DNA from: Puffinus mauretanicus | Lineage: Eukaryota; Chordata; Aves; Procellariiformes; Procellariidae | Reading direction: 5' to 3' | Assembly (NCBI GenBank): GCA_023333565.1 | Contig: JAJKFH010002646.1 | Span: 1,922,001-1,986,000 of the forward strand | Length of the DNA stretch: 64,000 nt | In this document: piece by piece, positions 12,901 to 26,640 of the stretch | Layout of the letters: every line of letters starts with the position of its first letter | How positions within the stretch are numbered: position 1 is the stretch's first letter | Notes under the pieces: generated by a model | Told to the model about the DNA's origin: nothing | Database searches by the model: none | What the model saw: the letters and a program-made list of their open reading frames with translations, nothing else | Position numbers and translations under genes: made by a program

Positions 12901-15900
12901 CATCCATACATGTTCCTTCCTTCCCCTGGGGGGCAGCAGAATATTGCTGTTAAGGTCAGTTCGCTTGATGCTAAACCCTTGGGACTAAACAGAACACAGT
13001 TTCCTTGGCTGTGTAGAATTTTCCTGCCATGTATTCCTGCCATCCTGGAAATAATCTGTGGTGCAGCTGGATGGGAAGAGCATTACCAGGTGAGGCGGGT
13101 GGGTTGAAGTACGATGCTTCTATTGAAAGCATTAAGTGAGCCAAATTTCTAACCTGTAGGTACCTTCAGGTTGCAATTTGCCCCTTGCCTCCCTTAAACT
13201 CCATATCAGCTCTAGGAAGGCTCATGTCTCAGAGCCTTCTGAGGCTGAATTGGCTCAGCGAAGGTGTTAGATTGGCAGGGCTGGAAAATAAGCTCTGCCT
13301 TGTCACAAAGGTGGGACCTGTAGACCTGGACCTACAGACGGTCCAAGAAGTCACTGCATCCTCTTTGTGCTACAGAAGTAGTTTGTCCTTTCATAGGCAG
13401 GCACAGTGCGGGTCATGTTGCATATCCCAGGACATCCAAAGTATCAGATATTCCACCTGATTTATTTGGGGTTTTGGGAGAAGCATGAATATCGTTCTCA
13501 CAGAGCACCTATGGTTCAAGCTGTTCAGCACAGCTTTTCCACATTGCTTTGCCAATGTCTTTCAGCATTCACCTGAGCTAGAGACACCATCCTTAAAAGA
13601 AAATGGTCTTAAGGTCTTAAGACATTTCTCCTCCTAAATTAAGTTTAAATGTTCAGAAACAATGACAGTCTCCTAAAGTAGTGAGACTGTCTTGCAAACC
13701 ATTAAAATTTTGAAAATACAGAAAATACAGAAATAAATTTAAAAATCTCTTTACTATTCCTCCTTTCTGGGACCATATTTTCAGTTTACTTTTCAACTGT
13801 TTTGATGATAATAAAGAGCCAACTAAAACAGAGGGTACTTTCATATACACTGTCACAAGCCCTACAACAGGCTGCAAGCGTTGCCCTTCTCATCTTCACC
13901 TGCTGCCCCTTGCTCAGGCTGCAGCATAACTCTGCCCATTGCAGTGGCAGGCATTTTTGCAGTAAGCAACGGGCAATAAGAAAATTACGGTGGCTACAAA
14001 CACATTTCACATAGTTTTTCCAATCGGAGTGGCCTCAAGCGCGCTGGTTGCAAGCTGGCAGCTTGGAAGTAAAAGACGCCATATCCCATTATCAGTCTCA
14101 CCACATCCTCCCTTTCAAGCACTGTTTGAAGAAGCCCAAGGCAATTGAGTAGCTATTGAATCACTTCTGTTAAAGTTGGACTTCCGAAGGCTGGCTGTGG
14201 TTTATTAAAAAAAAACTAGCACTGGAAGAGATTCAAAGAAAGCATAAATTGTATTACCTTGGAAAGTACTGGAAAGCGAGTGTTGAGGTCCAGCAAGGGC
14301 ATATAGGCTAATGTATTAAATATGATATCCTACCACAAGCAGGACTTTCTTCAGCTGTAGGAGATGTGATGAAAAATAGGGCTAAAAGAAGGTTAAGAGG
14401 CTCTGGATTCTCAATTGCTTTGTAACAAAAGTGTCTTGAGGTGATTTATGAGAAATTCAGGACTTTTATGTCTTCTGGGAAATGAAATTTTTTTATGGGA
14501 AGCTATTCAGAATGCCATAAACCCTTATTTTTTTCCAACTAAATATATTTTGCACCTCTAGGTATTGTGTGACAAAATAAACAATAATAATAATAAAGAC
14601 AGGTCAGATGAAAAGCCTCATTTTTGTTGGATAAATGTCTGCAGGAGAAGCCTCTTAGCACTGCGTGGTGGACCAGGAAGGCAGCAGGGTGCCTCTGTAG
14701 GTGGGGATGCTCTGGAGGTGGCCTGCAGGCACAAAGCCCGCAGTGCCTGCCTGCTCCCCGCGGGCAGCAGAGGCTCTCCACGCAAGAGCAGGGGGCTCTC
14801 CCTACAACTGACCCACAGGATGAAGGCAGCTACCCATAACGGGCACATGCCATGGCCAAGGAGGATGACACAACAACTTGGCAGCCACCAGCCTTATACT
14901 GCTCTGAAAAGCAACTGTATATAATACCATGCTTTCCCATATACAAGACCTGTGTGTTAGGGTCATCAGTGCATCCCGGAGCGGTAAAACTATTTTTTTT
15001 TTATACAGGTTTGGTCCTGTTATCCCAGAACAGCCAGGACCATGATGGGATATTAGCCGGATGCTTTTCATTGTAAAACATCACCAACTGAGTCATTTAC
15101 TGAATCCTAACAATTTTGCATCTGGGCCGCAGGAAAACAGATGTACGCAAGTGACTCTGAGGGCTGAAATGACTCACGACACTTTTTCACTAGTGATGGC
15201 ATGTGAGAAGGAAAGACGGCAGCTTGAGCCCTGTCTGAGCCCGCAGTGTTGGTAGCTGGAACCTTTTTAACTTGTAACCGGAGCACATTTCTTACGGAAG
15301 CCGCTGAATGATGGTAAACCCGAATGCTGTGTGCCACTGTCTTACAGAGGCATTTCACAGCATGTAAGGGCATCGTAAGAGCAATACCATTTCTCAGATC
15401 TGCAGCGTGGCTCCTGACTCTTAATATTGTCTTTTCTGTATATCAATGGGAGTTCTCGGCATATAAAAGAACTGTACCAGAAGAAAAATGTCATTTGCAG
15501 GTTGGGAGTAAAACTTTTGTCCTCTGTCTGATTAGAAATAAAATTTAAAAGATGTAGAGATTTACTCGTTCAGCCTACAGTCAAAATGCTCAATGCTGCA
15601 ATGCCAAAGAAAGTCAACTACTATCAGCCATTTGCTTATCCTCCTAAAGCATGAAAATCGATCCCTGAAATAAAGTAAACATAGCTGCATTGATCTGGCA
15701 ATGACCTAATTTTTGAAAGTCACTAAGAGGCTATAATGGTATTTTAATAAAATACAGCATTTGTTGGAGTGTTAACATGTAGGCAATGGGAGGGTTACGT
15801 GATTGCTCTGATCAGTCTCAGGACTGGAGAGCAAACGGTAGCAGGAATCTTCCACAGAGTACAGCCGAGAGACAAAAAGATCATTAAAAAACCCCAAATT

Positions 15901-18900
15901 CTGTTCAATTAAATGTGACTCTCTTGATACTGGGGTGATTTTTCTGGATAACTTTGGTGCGGGAACAAAAAGATGCATTGTTTTCCACTTCTTAGGGGAA
16001 GCTTACAGAAAAACGTGACCTCCTTGTTTGGGCAGCCCACTAATTTGCCCTTGGCAGCTCTCTTGAGCCAAGAACCACAGAGCCAGATGTGGGCAAACCT
16101 ATCTCAAGTGACCCTGATGGATATGCTCCATACCATGGGTGTATGCCCAGCTGTCATACTATATTTCTATACCCCATGTTTCCATAACTCTGTGGGTTGT
16201 TGCTTCCTGTACTCTACATGAACTGTTTGCTGCGATCACCAATACATGAACAGCCTCACCAGACATCTTCCCTACCCCTTCCTTCTCCTGGCATTACTGT
16301 AGCCAGGGCTAGCAGGGATCTGGGGAAGGCAAAGGGCAGCAAAGCCTCTCTACAAGGTCTGCTTTTTGAGAGGTGCAAGATTGTCCTTTATAGATAGTCC
16401 ACAGTTTTAGCTTTTTCCTGGGTGCCCTTGGTGCCCCTGCCCACCCTCTTTGCATTGATGAGCACAGGGACTGCTGGGCACTGACACCTGTGCTTGGGGA
16501 CGGGACTGTCCCTCTGACTTTTCAAACCTGAAACTGAAGCTTAAACTCCCAGTTCAATCACAGTTTTTTAGTAATTTTTTTTTGTCAGCTTGAGGAACAA
16601 CTTTCTTTCTTTCACACTTATGGAAACCTGCTACAAATGCTTTCTTCTTTCTCTAGCTGTCCTGATTATATTAAAGATTCATCTTAGTTGCAACACTGAT
16701 TTCTCATTACCACCTTACAGTGCAAAAGGGCCATGGTCCTGCCCCTATTATAAAGAAGCCGCTATAAAGCATCTCACCCTTCAGGTGGGGGAAGCCATTT
16801 TCCTGCCTAACACAAGCTTTAGTGCATTTTTAGGACCTTCAGAGTGGTACTAGGAGATAATCCTCTGTTGCATCCCCTGGGGCAATGTTGCCTGTTACCT
16901 CCCGTCCGGGCTATATGATCCATTCCCCTGGGATGTGCACAGTCTAGTGCTTTAGATCTATACCAACAGAGAGGTAGAGATGTGCCAGAGCAAACTATCC
17001 CTGTAGCCAGCCAAAAGTATGTCCCAAAATTGTCCATGTGGCTGCTACCTAAACCCGGTGGTGACCAATGACTTTTGCTGGTGAAGGGTGGGATTCGGCT
17101 TCAGAGACACTTACACGGGAGGCCCCTGCATGCAGGCGTCTACATGAGGGCTGATGTCAGCTCCCAGCAGTCGCTGGAGATGGGATACAGGATTTGGCGG
17201 CCTGAGACCCCTCGGGTGTCTTCAGGACATCAACGCGCAGGCAGCATATGCACCACAGGACTTACGGGAGGTCTGTACTCCTCCAAAGGAGCAGGTGAGG
17301 GAATGCTTAAGACACTCATCTGGCACTAGATTTTTATGCTTAAACAACTGAAGTGATCCGTAAATGTTCTTCTGCAACGTCCCTGGAGAGTCCTGTTGTC
17401 TGCTCCTGGGTGTTCACAGAAATGCTTGTGGGAAAAGGAGGTACTCCTTGAGAGCAGGAATAACGCTGTTACAGCGGAGTGGCAGGGACACTTGCCTGAA
17501 TGCCAACCCGTGCTGCAGTGTATTTTCTGCTAAACACTCATTTAGGTGAGGACAGAAACCTGGTGTTTCCAGATAAGCTTCCTACCCCTTAACCTACAGA
17601 CTGATGTTGATTCCTGTTTCCTCTCACTCTCCCCTAGTTCCTCTTTCCCGTTCTCTCAGCCTTTTCCCACCTTGGTACTCCTTTCACACAACCATTTTCC
17701 CTCCCCCTTTCAGCTGCTCTTGCTTGGAAAGGCTGGTTCAGGCAACCAGCACAGGAGTCCCAGTGTGAATCCAGGTTGGAGACTACTTTTAAGTCTCAGA
17801 GTGACAAAGCCAAAGACACACACGCTCCTCTCTTCAGCCATTTCCCTTTTGGCCGACCCTCTGGTCAGCTTTCTGGCCTTTGCAGATTTGCTGCCCTGGA
17901 TAAGGTGCCCAGAAGCTCCCCTTACGCCTGGGGGAAGCTCCATAGCTGCCTCTTGAGGAGCTGTGCATGGGTGGAGATGCCCCTCGTGAGGCTCCTCTTC
18001 AGCCTCATGGTGCTGCTGCTCCTGCACGTGCCCATCCTTATTTTCGAGCCTTCATCTTTCTGCATTGTCCTTTTGGATCACACTAAAGAATTTAGGGGGG
18101 CCATAAGAACTAAGTACTTAAAGGATGTGTGTTGATACAACTAGCAACGAGGTTTTGTCATAGTTGCCTGCAGAAGCAAAGCACTCAAGTTGATGCCTCA
18201 GCACATCACTCCATCCTATATCCTTAATTAAACTCTGTACAGTAGTTTATGTCCCTAGAAACCTGTAACCAGCTGAGATGCTCTTTTTTTGCTTCCCTAC
18301 AGTATCCATTGTTTAGCTTTTCTAACTTCCATTTCTAAGGCAAGCTCTCTGACCCTCTGTTAACTTCAGCCATGTAATCAACCTCCTTCCAGTACTACAA
18401 GATGTTGTGTCCCTTTATTACTATAACGCTGTATTACCTTTTGTATTTTACCTGATCTGGCTTGGAGCACCTGGTTCCAGTGCCTCACCAAGGTTCCTCA
18501 GAAAAACCCCTTCTCGGTTAGCTGTTTAAATAACTTCATCCCTAACAATCCCAGGGTTTAACAGAACAGATTCTTTTTAAAAGGCTTGACTCTGGCTACC
18601 CGAAACAATTCCTGCTCTTTCTTTTGATGTTACCTTCTGGATACCTTACGTGGTCTCTTTGGAGCTGCTTTTCTGTGCTGGCTTTGTATGTCCTGCATTA
18701 AGTTTATTTTATTTTGCCCTGGAGGCCATGGGTCTACTTTGTAATTTTAAGTCTTTGTTGCCTTTCTTTGAGTTCTTTCCAATGCAGCAGTACCTATTTT
18801 TAATTGACTTGGCAGAGAAAGGATGTGAGCCTGAAATGCACCACAGATTACAAGAACATTATTTTTTAGTTTTGCCTGATCAAGAACAAGGTAGATTTTT

Positions 18901-21659
18901 GCTCTCTTGGCAAAAACTTGGATCAGCTTCCAAGTCTAACCAAGAGCACTGCCTATGTCTTTTGCAATCTCTCTTGAACCATTTGGAAAGTGAGGGGGCC
19001 ACGAGCTCTATAATTCTTCCTGCAAGGATGAACGTGGGCTTCTGCAAGGCCATTGAAGCCAGAGGGCTCTGTGCCTGTATAATATTATAGGCCGTATTTC
19101 TGCTGATACAAGATGGATTCAGAGAGAGTCTCAACTGGATACTTCACTGAGCTTAAAAGTAATTAAAGTCTAGGAAGAAGCATATTACAAACAGAAGAGT
19201 GATTGAATTTTAATAAATTAGATTTGAAGTAGAAAATATATTATTATTGGAGATTTTTGTAAACTATTTTTCTCCTATGGATTATAATGCACCATATTCC
19301 TACATTTATAATTACTTGCCTTTGCTTTTAGTTTAATTTTAGTGATTAAAGCTGAAAGATATAAAAAGTGCATTAATGTGGTTGCAATTTCTAGGAAGCA
19401 AATCATAGTAAGAAATACCAGATCATCCTAATATTTTTACAGAATAACATGAAAGCCACACCCACAGTTGGTTACTATAAATCTTTTATTCAAATGGGGG
19501 TGGGTGGATGAAAATAGGTATAAAACCCCTGTATAAGCACATGTGGATGCACCTATAAGCATACACCCCCTCTTATAAAAACACAGCAGATCAGTATTGG
19601 ACAGTCTGATAGTGGTTACCTGAGTATATAGTGTTTGTACTTAATATAAATATTTTGGAATTATGTGATTTGTATAATGTACAAAACAAACCTGTTTCCA
19701 CTTTGTGTGCAGGCTGAAGCAATGCTGTCATTCAAAATCCCAGGACGCAGTGCAACCTCACTGCTACACTCATTCCTGCTCACCCGCACAGCCTGCACCC
19801 TTGTGGAACTGATCCTGCAAGACGTTGAGCAATCTGCCATGAGCAATCACGCTCTAAAAGACAAGGTTATGGCTTAACCACACAAATTATTCCTCTGAGC
19901 CTGAAGTACAATTTAAGTGCTTCAAGTTAGGCCAAGTACGTGGCGAGGCCAGAAGCATGGTGCCCACCCCCTTGCAGGAGCAAGCTCGCTCTGCAGTGGC
20001 ACCCCCACACGTGGCAGTAGATGTGTGCAGGGCTGGATCCTATTTTTGCTTGACAATTGATCATATTATTCATCGTGATAAGAGTCCACCCAGCAAAAGA
20101 GCAAGTTGGCTGCATGCGACACAAATGTACGTATCAAGAGCTTGACATAAGGAGCGTTTTGGGAAGGTAAAAATTCTTCAAAATATGTAGGCAAAAGGCC
20201 AGATGGAGAACTGAGCTTGTTAAATGAGTCGCTTTTCAGCTTGCGCAGCCAGCCAGAGCCTGGTACAACATCTTCCAGGCACATGCCTACTTTGCACTAG
20301 TTTGGGTTATTGTAGTGCATTTAATAACATTTGATGACAGTCCAAAAAATCTTGGTGCCTCTAACACCAACGTGAGATGGTCTTAGACAAGGCTGCCCAG
20401 AGCATCCCTCCTACAACTTGGTGCAGGAAGACCTGTATTCTGGAGATGGCACTCTTGTCAGAGCCTACAAAAGCTCCGGTTTGGGTGGAGCATGCTGGAT
20501 TTTGGGCACTACAGACATATCCAGGTTGAGAAACGAACATCCTCTTCTGAGGTTTTTTCCCCACACCAGAGGACTTGTAAATAGGATGTTGAGATTGCAG
20601 CGGACCAGTGGGCTCTGGAGATGGCTGTGGGAAATGAAGTGCACAGAGCTTTACTGCATATATGCTTTCCTAATGAGTGCAGGGGAGTTAACGCACGGCA
20701 GCTTTTAAAGCAAGAGCAACATAAATGAGCAAGCACTGGGAAGCTTACATTTGAAACCAAAATTTGTTCTTTACTTTAAAAATACATGTTTGCCTCTAGA
20801 GAAGAAATAGTTCTGCTGGGTATCTGTTCTCTTCTGGTTAAGCAGGAATTTTGACAGTAAATAGTTTTATTGTAGAAAGTAACATTTTTTGGCAGTCAAT
20901 TATCTAATATACTCAACACATAAGGGAAAAAGAGTCTGGGTTTTAGCTGACCAAGGCAGTGGGTGGTCACCAAGACGGAAAATGTTAGTATTCTACCCTT
21001 CACAGATATACTATGTCTATCTATCAGTGTATTTCTAAGTGCCCAATCATTGTCATATCTCCCTGGGTACTTTACAAAATCAGATAAACCATGGCAACTG
21101 AATAATAATGTAGCTTGAAAGGAAAAGCCATTAACAAAAAGAAATGCATTCTCCCCACTAGTTCCTTAATTTAAAATTCACACCGGGCTCCAGCAATCTG
21201 AATATTAGAAGAAAAAATTTCAAAGAGAATATGAAATAACTAAGTGGTTATATATTCCCATCTCCTCCCAGAAGAGTAAATGACAACTATGCTTGGCAGA
21301 AACCTGAGGAGTTGCACTATACCCAGTCAGACCAATTGTATCCAGTTTTTGCCTCCAGTGATGGCCAGCAGCAAACTGGTTTGGCACAGCATGTTTTGTT
21401 TTAAGCTTTGTATCTCCAAAAAGGAGGCTAGGCGCTACTGCATGTGTAGAGGAATTTTGTTCTTCGTTGCAAGGCAAGCCATGGAAAGCAGGAAGGTCTA
21501 TATGCCTTGTGCATTTTTCATCTTGGCTAATACAACAGCAGCTAATCTCGTTAAGGCTGCTGGCAGCCGTGCTGTGTAAGGGACTGTGGTACAACAGCAG
21601 AGCTCTCCCCATCCTGTGTCAGTGCATCAGAGAGCGATAAAGGCCACTTGCTCTATTCC
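6901..21659. other. Long repeat-poor non-coding stretch
   Basis: In about 14.8 kb I recognise no transposon and no gene. Open frames reach 146 codons (18650-19090, plus strand) but show no known domain and have no splice or promoter context. GC-rich patches at about 11380-11540, 14640-14830 and 17700-18030 produce clusters of overlapping open frames on both strands, a composition effect. A short AAT run lies near 14580-14597. The AT-rich part at about 19190-19400 has the look of conserved non-coding sequence, but that cannot be judged from one genome. Confidence 0.55.
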
Positions 21660-22430
21660 TCACAGAAGAATTTAACTCTTGCTAAGGTTTCAAGAGCAGT
21701 TCGTGGCAGTGAATTCCACATGATAGTTGTATAATGCATGGAAAAGAATTGTCTTTGAGGATCTTCTGATTTCTACAAGGGTGGTTGCTTTTCTTAAGTT
21801 TGAAAGTGTCAGTAGTGGACTTCAGTTGCTGTCCTATTTTCTGCATTGTATGCTTGCTCATTTGTCTGTCCTAACTTTTACAAGATGTCCTCATATGGGG
21901 GAATACATCCTATGCAGATTTTTGGTATTATCCTTTTCTCTAGTTCAGCTCTAATGTTTTTAGCTGTAATATTTGAAACTATGCATCCTAGAGACCTCCT
22001 TCTAGATTAGTTAATGGGGCTTCAGTGACCTGCAGCAGAAGTATTTGGTCTTTTGATTTGGTACTATTCTTTGTCACCTTCTTAATACAGCTTAACATTT
22101 ATTTGATCTTATTTCCTGTGGAAACTTTTTCAATGAGATATCCATGGTGATGTTCGTGTTCTCTTATGATTTATTTGATTTAGAGTATAGTAGTACTGAG
22201 GTAGATGTGGCCTTCTTTTGCCTTGCATTTCTATGAGTTAATTTAACAGCAACTATCTGTCATGCATTCAGTTTCATCTTTCATTACGTGACCTTTTTGG
22301 CAATGTTGTTAGATTCTTTGGGAATTCTACACGGTCTTTTGTTTTTCTATTATCATCTTGTGTCATCCTGAAATGATGTCACTTCATTCACTCCCATTCA
22401 GACTATTTTCTGGGTAATATAACTCATATC
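21660..22430 (-). mobile_element. Old CR1-type LINE remnant, antisense
   Basis: The plus strand follows the antisense of the old sauropsid CR1 consensus in order. It shows 'ggcagtgaattccacatg' (21705-21722), 'gatgtcctcatatggggg' near 21884, a 'ccttttctctagttcagctc'-like block near 21931, a 'gtgatgttcgtgttctctta'-like block near 22149, and 'tgtgtcatcctgaaat' near 22359. The last block is where the reverse-transcriptase catalytic FADD motif is read on the minus strand in intact copies. Divergence is high and every frame is interrupted. It is clearly older than the element at 6150-6712. Confidence 0.7.
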
Positions 22431-25189
22431 CGTGGACTTTTTTCTGGTTACAGCCTTTTTTTAAATTGAAGATTGGTTATATAATCTTTCTGTCTGCTTA
22501 TAACTTTTCAGGTTCTTTTAAAACCAGAACAGAATGGTTCCCCCACAGCTGGTTTTGAGTCCACGGGTGACTGGAGAAATATTCAGAAAATTTGGATGAA
22601 GAAATTCTATTATTATATTTTTATTGTATTTTAAAGGAAGAATAAAAATCAACACGGAGTTGGACTAGGTCACATTTAATATTCTGAAATAAATATTGAA
22701 TTCTGTAAAATTGATATACTGTCATATGATAACCGTAAGTAATCAAAATAGTTAAGTCATCCATAAGAATCATTGTTCTCTTCTACTTGCAAGGCTCAGA
22801 CTAACACAGGGATGGCTTCTTTGCCAGGCAATACCTACAACGTGCTGTCAGGTAGGAGACTAACAAAGCAGGCTTCGGCTACTCTAAATTATATAATTAG
22901 AGTGATTAGTAAGAATACTTGTGCATCAGGAGACGTAAATATTAGATTAAGGAAAAAAAAAGATTTGTCTTAACAGCTTCAGCCCCCAGAGAGAAGTTAA
23001 TCCTGCATGTCAAACACACACCATAAACCGGTTCACTAATAGTCTCAGCCATCTGCTAAAAAAAATAAAGCGAGTCATTCATTTACAAGAACTTGATAAG
23101 GTCAATAAATCCTCAAAGGCTCATGAAGTAAAGGGTTCTGAGCAAGGATTTAGCTAGGTCTGTACGCTCGGGAAGGCGGCTCTCGTACCATACATCCATC
23201 CCCCTGAGCATTTTACAGAAGGCCTTTGACGTTTTGGGAAACACAGAAGCACACCTCTTCATGGTTCATGCCTCTCGCTGCCTGTGTAGCCACGCCACCG
23301 ATAAACCTCGTGGGGCTGCCCACAAACCAACAAGCCCACCAAGCTGCTGTGGGCTTTCCTGAATGCTGATGTATGAACCCCAAGAAAAAGAGCTGCACAG
23401 CCTTGTATTTCTGCTGAATTGACAAACCCAGGCAGATTGGATTTTCTAAAATGCCGACTTCAGCAGTAACACGCTTGTGCCGGTCACGCGAGCCTGTTTT
23501 CAGAGCACCCCTGAGCCCAGGGCCTTGGGAGCTACCGGGCACCCAGGGGACCACCGCCCTGCCATCGCCTTTCAAACTGGCTGCAGCCTCGCTATCCAAA
23601 CCACTGCATCGGATCTACAATGTTTACTTATAAAACTTTTACAGTTACTTATTCCATAAGTTAAAATAAACACGGGAAGGGGTAAGATCTTCTGAACAAG
23701 ATACACACATGCACACAGAGACATACATATGTATATATATCAAGTGAGTTGATAAAAATTTAAACCCAAACCTTCAGCTATCAGCTTCAGCCTCAAGAAA
23801 AGACAGACTAAGCAGCAAGCCCAGAGGACTATCACATCTCTCTTCTGGCAAAGCAGAGAGGGAGAGGACGTGTTCTGCAGCTGAAAGTCCCTTGCCTGAA
23901 ATGGGATTTCAGGTTGCCTGGAGGCCCGTCTGAAACACAGCAAAGTAGCGGCTGTTTGTGCAGATCTCTCCCAGGGCAATGTGGCTCAGGGAAAGTGGTA
24001 AAAAAATGTTTGAAAACCTTTTAGGACTTAATATATTAATACAGTTACGGTAAATTGCAGGCAGAAGTCTACCAGCTCCCAGGAAACTCGCCAGCATGGC
24101 CACCCTTGCATGCCTGGCACCGGGGCACACTCGGTGACGGGGCGGGCGCAAGTCTGCACTCATCTCCGGAGGGCAGAGGGGTGTCAGGAGAGGTGGTTAC
24201 TGCAAGCCAGCTCCTGGCGGAGAAAATCCCAGATCGCTGTGGCCAAATGCATTTGCAGGAAGACAAGTTGCATTCTTCTGAATGTGTATGGATGAAGAAT
24301 TTGCATCCTTTGCAGCTAAGTTTTACTTGATGTGTTGCAAGATGGTTTGTTGGTACCCACTGAATTACTGTCTCTGTCTGGATTTCTTGCTGGAATTACC
24401 CACATTATCTTTTGAATTTTAGGTATGACCGTAGGTGAGATTTGATGCTCTGTCACAGTGTGGGAGTCCTGTGGGGTCTCCCACTATTGTTTTGGATATT
24501 GTGCGCAATCCAGGTCAGCGTTACTAGCAAACCAATTATCTGCAAAACTGTGCAATGGACATTTGCACTTTGCTGGCTGCTTATACAGTTTTTAATAACC
24601 TTGTAATCTCAGCCAAGACCATGGTTGGCAGGACAAACAGAGTTTTGTCCTGTCTCTGGACTTTCCCTTGCCAGAAGTGCCTCTGCCAAGATGCAGCTCT
24701 AACAGGATTAGCTAGAGCAAGCGACTAACCTAGGGAGTTGGTGTAACGAAAAAATATGACTTTTTTTTTTTCACTTGATGTGATTAGCAAATGAACTATA
24801 ACCGGTTAACAGCACCAGATAAACAGTCTGTAGCACTCTCTAAGTAATATAATGGACCATTAGCAGTTCTAACAGGATTTAGCTCAACCCAGCTTTGTCT
24901 GAAACAAATACCAACATCTGCTCTCTAGCAGGAGCCAGGTAGCAGGGATCACACCATGTATTTGCTGAAGAGAGCTTAAATCACAGCCTTTCACAGTTAC
25001 TAAAGTAAAGACATTTTGAACTTGTCTCCTGAAAACCCCATTTTGAGGCAGCAGTTAGAGTCAGCAGGATTTCAGTGAGATCCCTAAATCAAAGCATCTT
25101 TTGTTGGAAACATGGTGGTGATGTATCTGTTTGGAAAAGAATAATTCAGGATGAAAGACAATAGAGTACACATTTAAAAATGTAGGCAG
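22431..25189. other. Non-coding sequence with short simple repeats
   Basis: I see no gene or named transposon. A near-palindrome lies at 22882-22902 (ctctaa...ttagag). A short CA-rich then TA-rich stretch is at 23701-23740. GC-rich patches at about 23450-23600 and 24050-24240 give overlapping open frames on both strands without recognisable domains. Confidence 0.55.
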
Positions 25190-26640
25190 ACTATCAGGAA
25201 AAGCTTCCCAAAAATCATACAATTGCAAGACTGAAAGAAACTCCAAGACAACTTTTAAGCCAAACCCCTGCTTTACAGCAGAACCAAATATTTTCACACC
25301 ACTCCTAAGAGACACGTCTAACCTCTTCTTAAACCTCCGGTGAAGGTTATGTAAAAGCTTTCCTTAAAAGTTTTTTCCAGTGTCCTACTAGCCTGAGAAC
25401 TGGAAAATGCTTCCTACTATATAACATAATTTTACATTACTGTAAATTTAACTGTTGTCTTGTTTTCAATAGACAAGAAATACAGTTAATCACTGTCCAA
25501 TTAAAAGTCATCTTTTTTTTTTTTCACTTTAAGACCATTATTATATCCCCTCTATCTTCCATTTTCTAAAGAAAACAAACCATATATTTGAGCCTTTCCT
25601 TAGAAGTCAGGATGTCTGAATTTTTGCATTCTTGCTCTTTTTCTGTGGACTCTCTTTTCTCAAAGGAGGGAACTAAAGCTGGACACAGTATTCCAGCAGC
25701 ACTGAGAACAGCCAAATTATTAACACCCATATCTTATCTGAGGCTCCTGCCAATACATCTCATGATATTTCTCTTTTTGAGCAGCAGCTTCCTGCTTTTG
25801 ACTCATGTTAAGATGGTGGTTCATTGTAACCCCAGGTCCTTTTCTGCAGAGTAATCCCAGATCCTTCTCTCCTGATATCCCCAAGCGTGTATTTGTGCAT
25901 TTGATTTTTTCCTTCCTAAGTGCAGTACTTTGTACTTGTCTTTATTTCATTTCATCTTATTGATTTCAGGCCATTTCTCTGATTTGTCAAAATAATTTCA
26001 AATTCTAAACTTGTCCTCCTCAGAGCTTGCAACCCCTCCCAGCTTGGTGTCATCAGCAAATTAGTATATATGCTATTCCATCATTTGAACTGCTAATGAA
26101 ATTATTGAACAGAACTGGCCCAAGATAGCCCCCCGCGGGAGCCCATATAAAATGCTTGTCAGGTTTGATAGAGAGTGTTGATAAGAATGTGAATCATTCT
26201 GACTACATTTTTGCAAGCAATGTATCCGCTGTACAGTAATTTCAACCAGGCCATCTCCCACTGTGCCATGAAATGTTGGAGACCGTTATACAGGATTGTG
26301 TCAAAAGCCTTACTGCAGAAGTCACAGCGACTGTTCTCCTCTTATCCAGCAGGCCTACCAAGAGAGGAAATCAGATAGGTTTGACATGATTTGTTTTTCA
26401 CAAATCCATGCTGGCTCTTTCTTATCACCTTATTATTCTCCAGGTGCTTATAAATCGATCATGTAATAATTTGTTCCAGGATCTTCTCAGGTACTGAAAT
26501 TATGCTGACTTCTCCAAAATTCTCAAGGGCTTCCTTTATTCCATTTCTGAAGATAGAAACCATGTCTGTCATTCTTTGTCCTCTGAAATTTCTTCTGCAC
26601 TTCGTGAATTCCCGAAGATGTGCTTTTCAGATTGCCTCTG
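25190..26640 (-). mobile_element. CR1 LINE, antisense, reverse-transcriptase part and 3' end
   Basis: About 1.4 kb of a CR1 retrotransposon lies on the minus strand. Read on that strand, 26291-26323 encodes DFCSKAFDTIL, the conserved KAFDT block of CR1 reverse transcriptase. Position 26043-26060 encodes FADDTK, which holds the catalytic aspartates. The fingers-to-palm region lies around 26390-26570. The sequence 'cagtattccagcagcactga' on the plus strand (25687-25706) and the stretch down to about 25195, resembling the antisense of the CR1 tail ('catacaattgcaagactgaa', 25217-25236), give the ORF2 end and 3' UTR. Frameshifts and stops are many, so it is inactive. It is 5'-truncated: endonuclease and ORF1 are absent. 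The GC-rich sequence from about 26650 is different and marks the edge. Confidence 0.9.

Noticed and set aside
18650..19090. 146-codon plus-strand open frame with hydrophobic start
   Set aside because: The hydrophobic start comes from T-rich sequence; nothing matches a known family and a minus-strand frame of 84 codons overlaps it.
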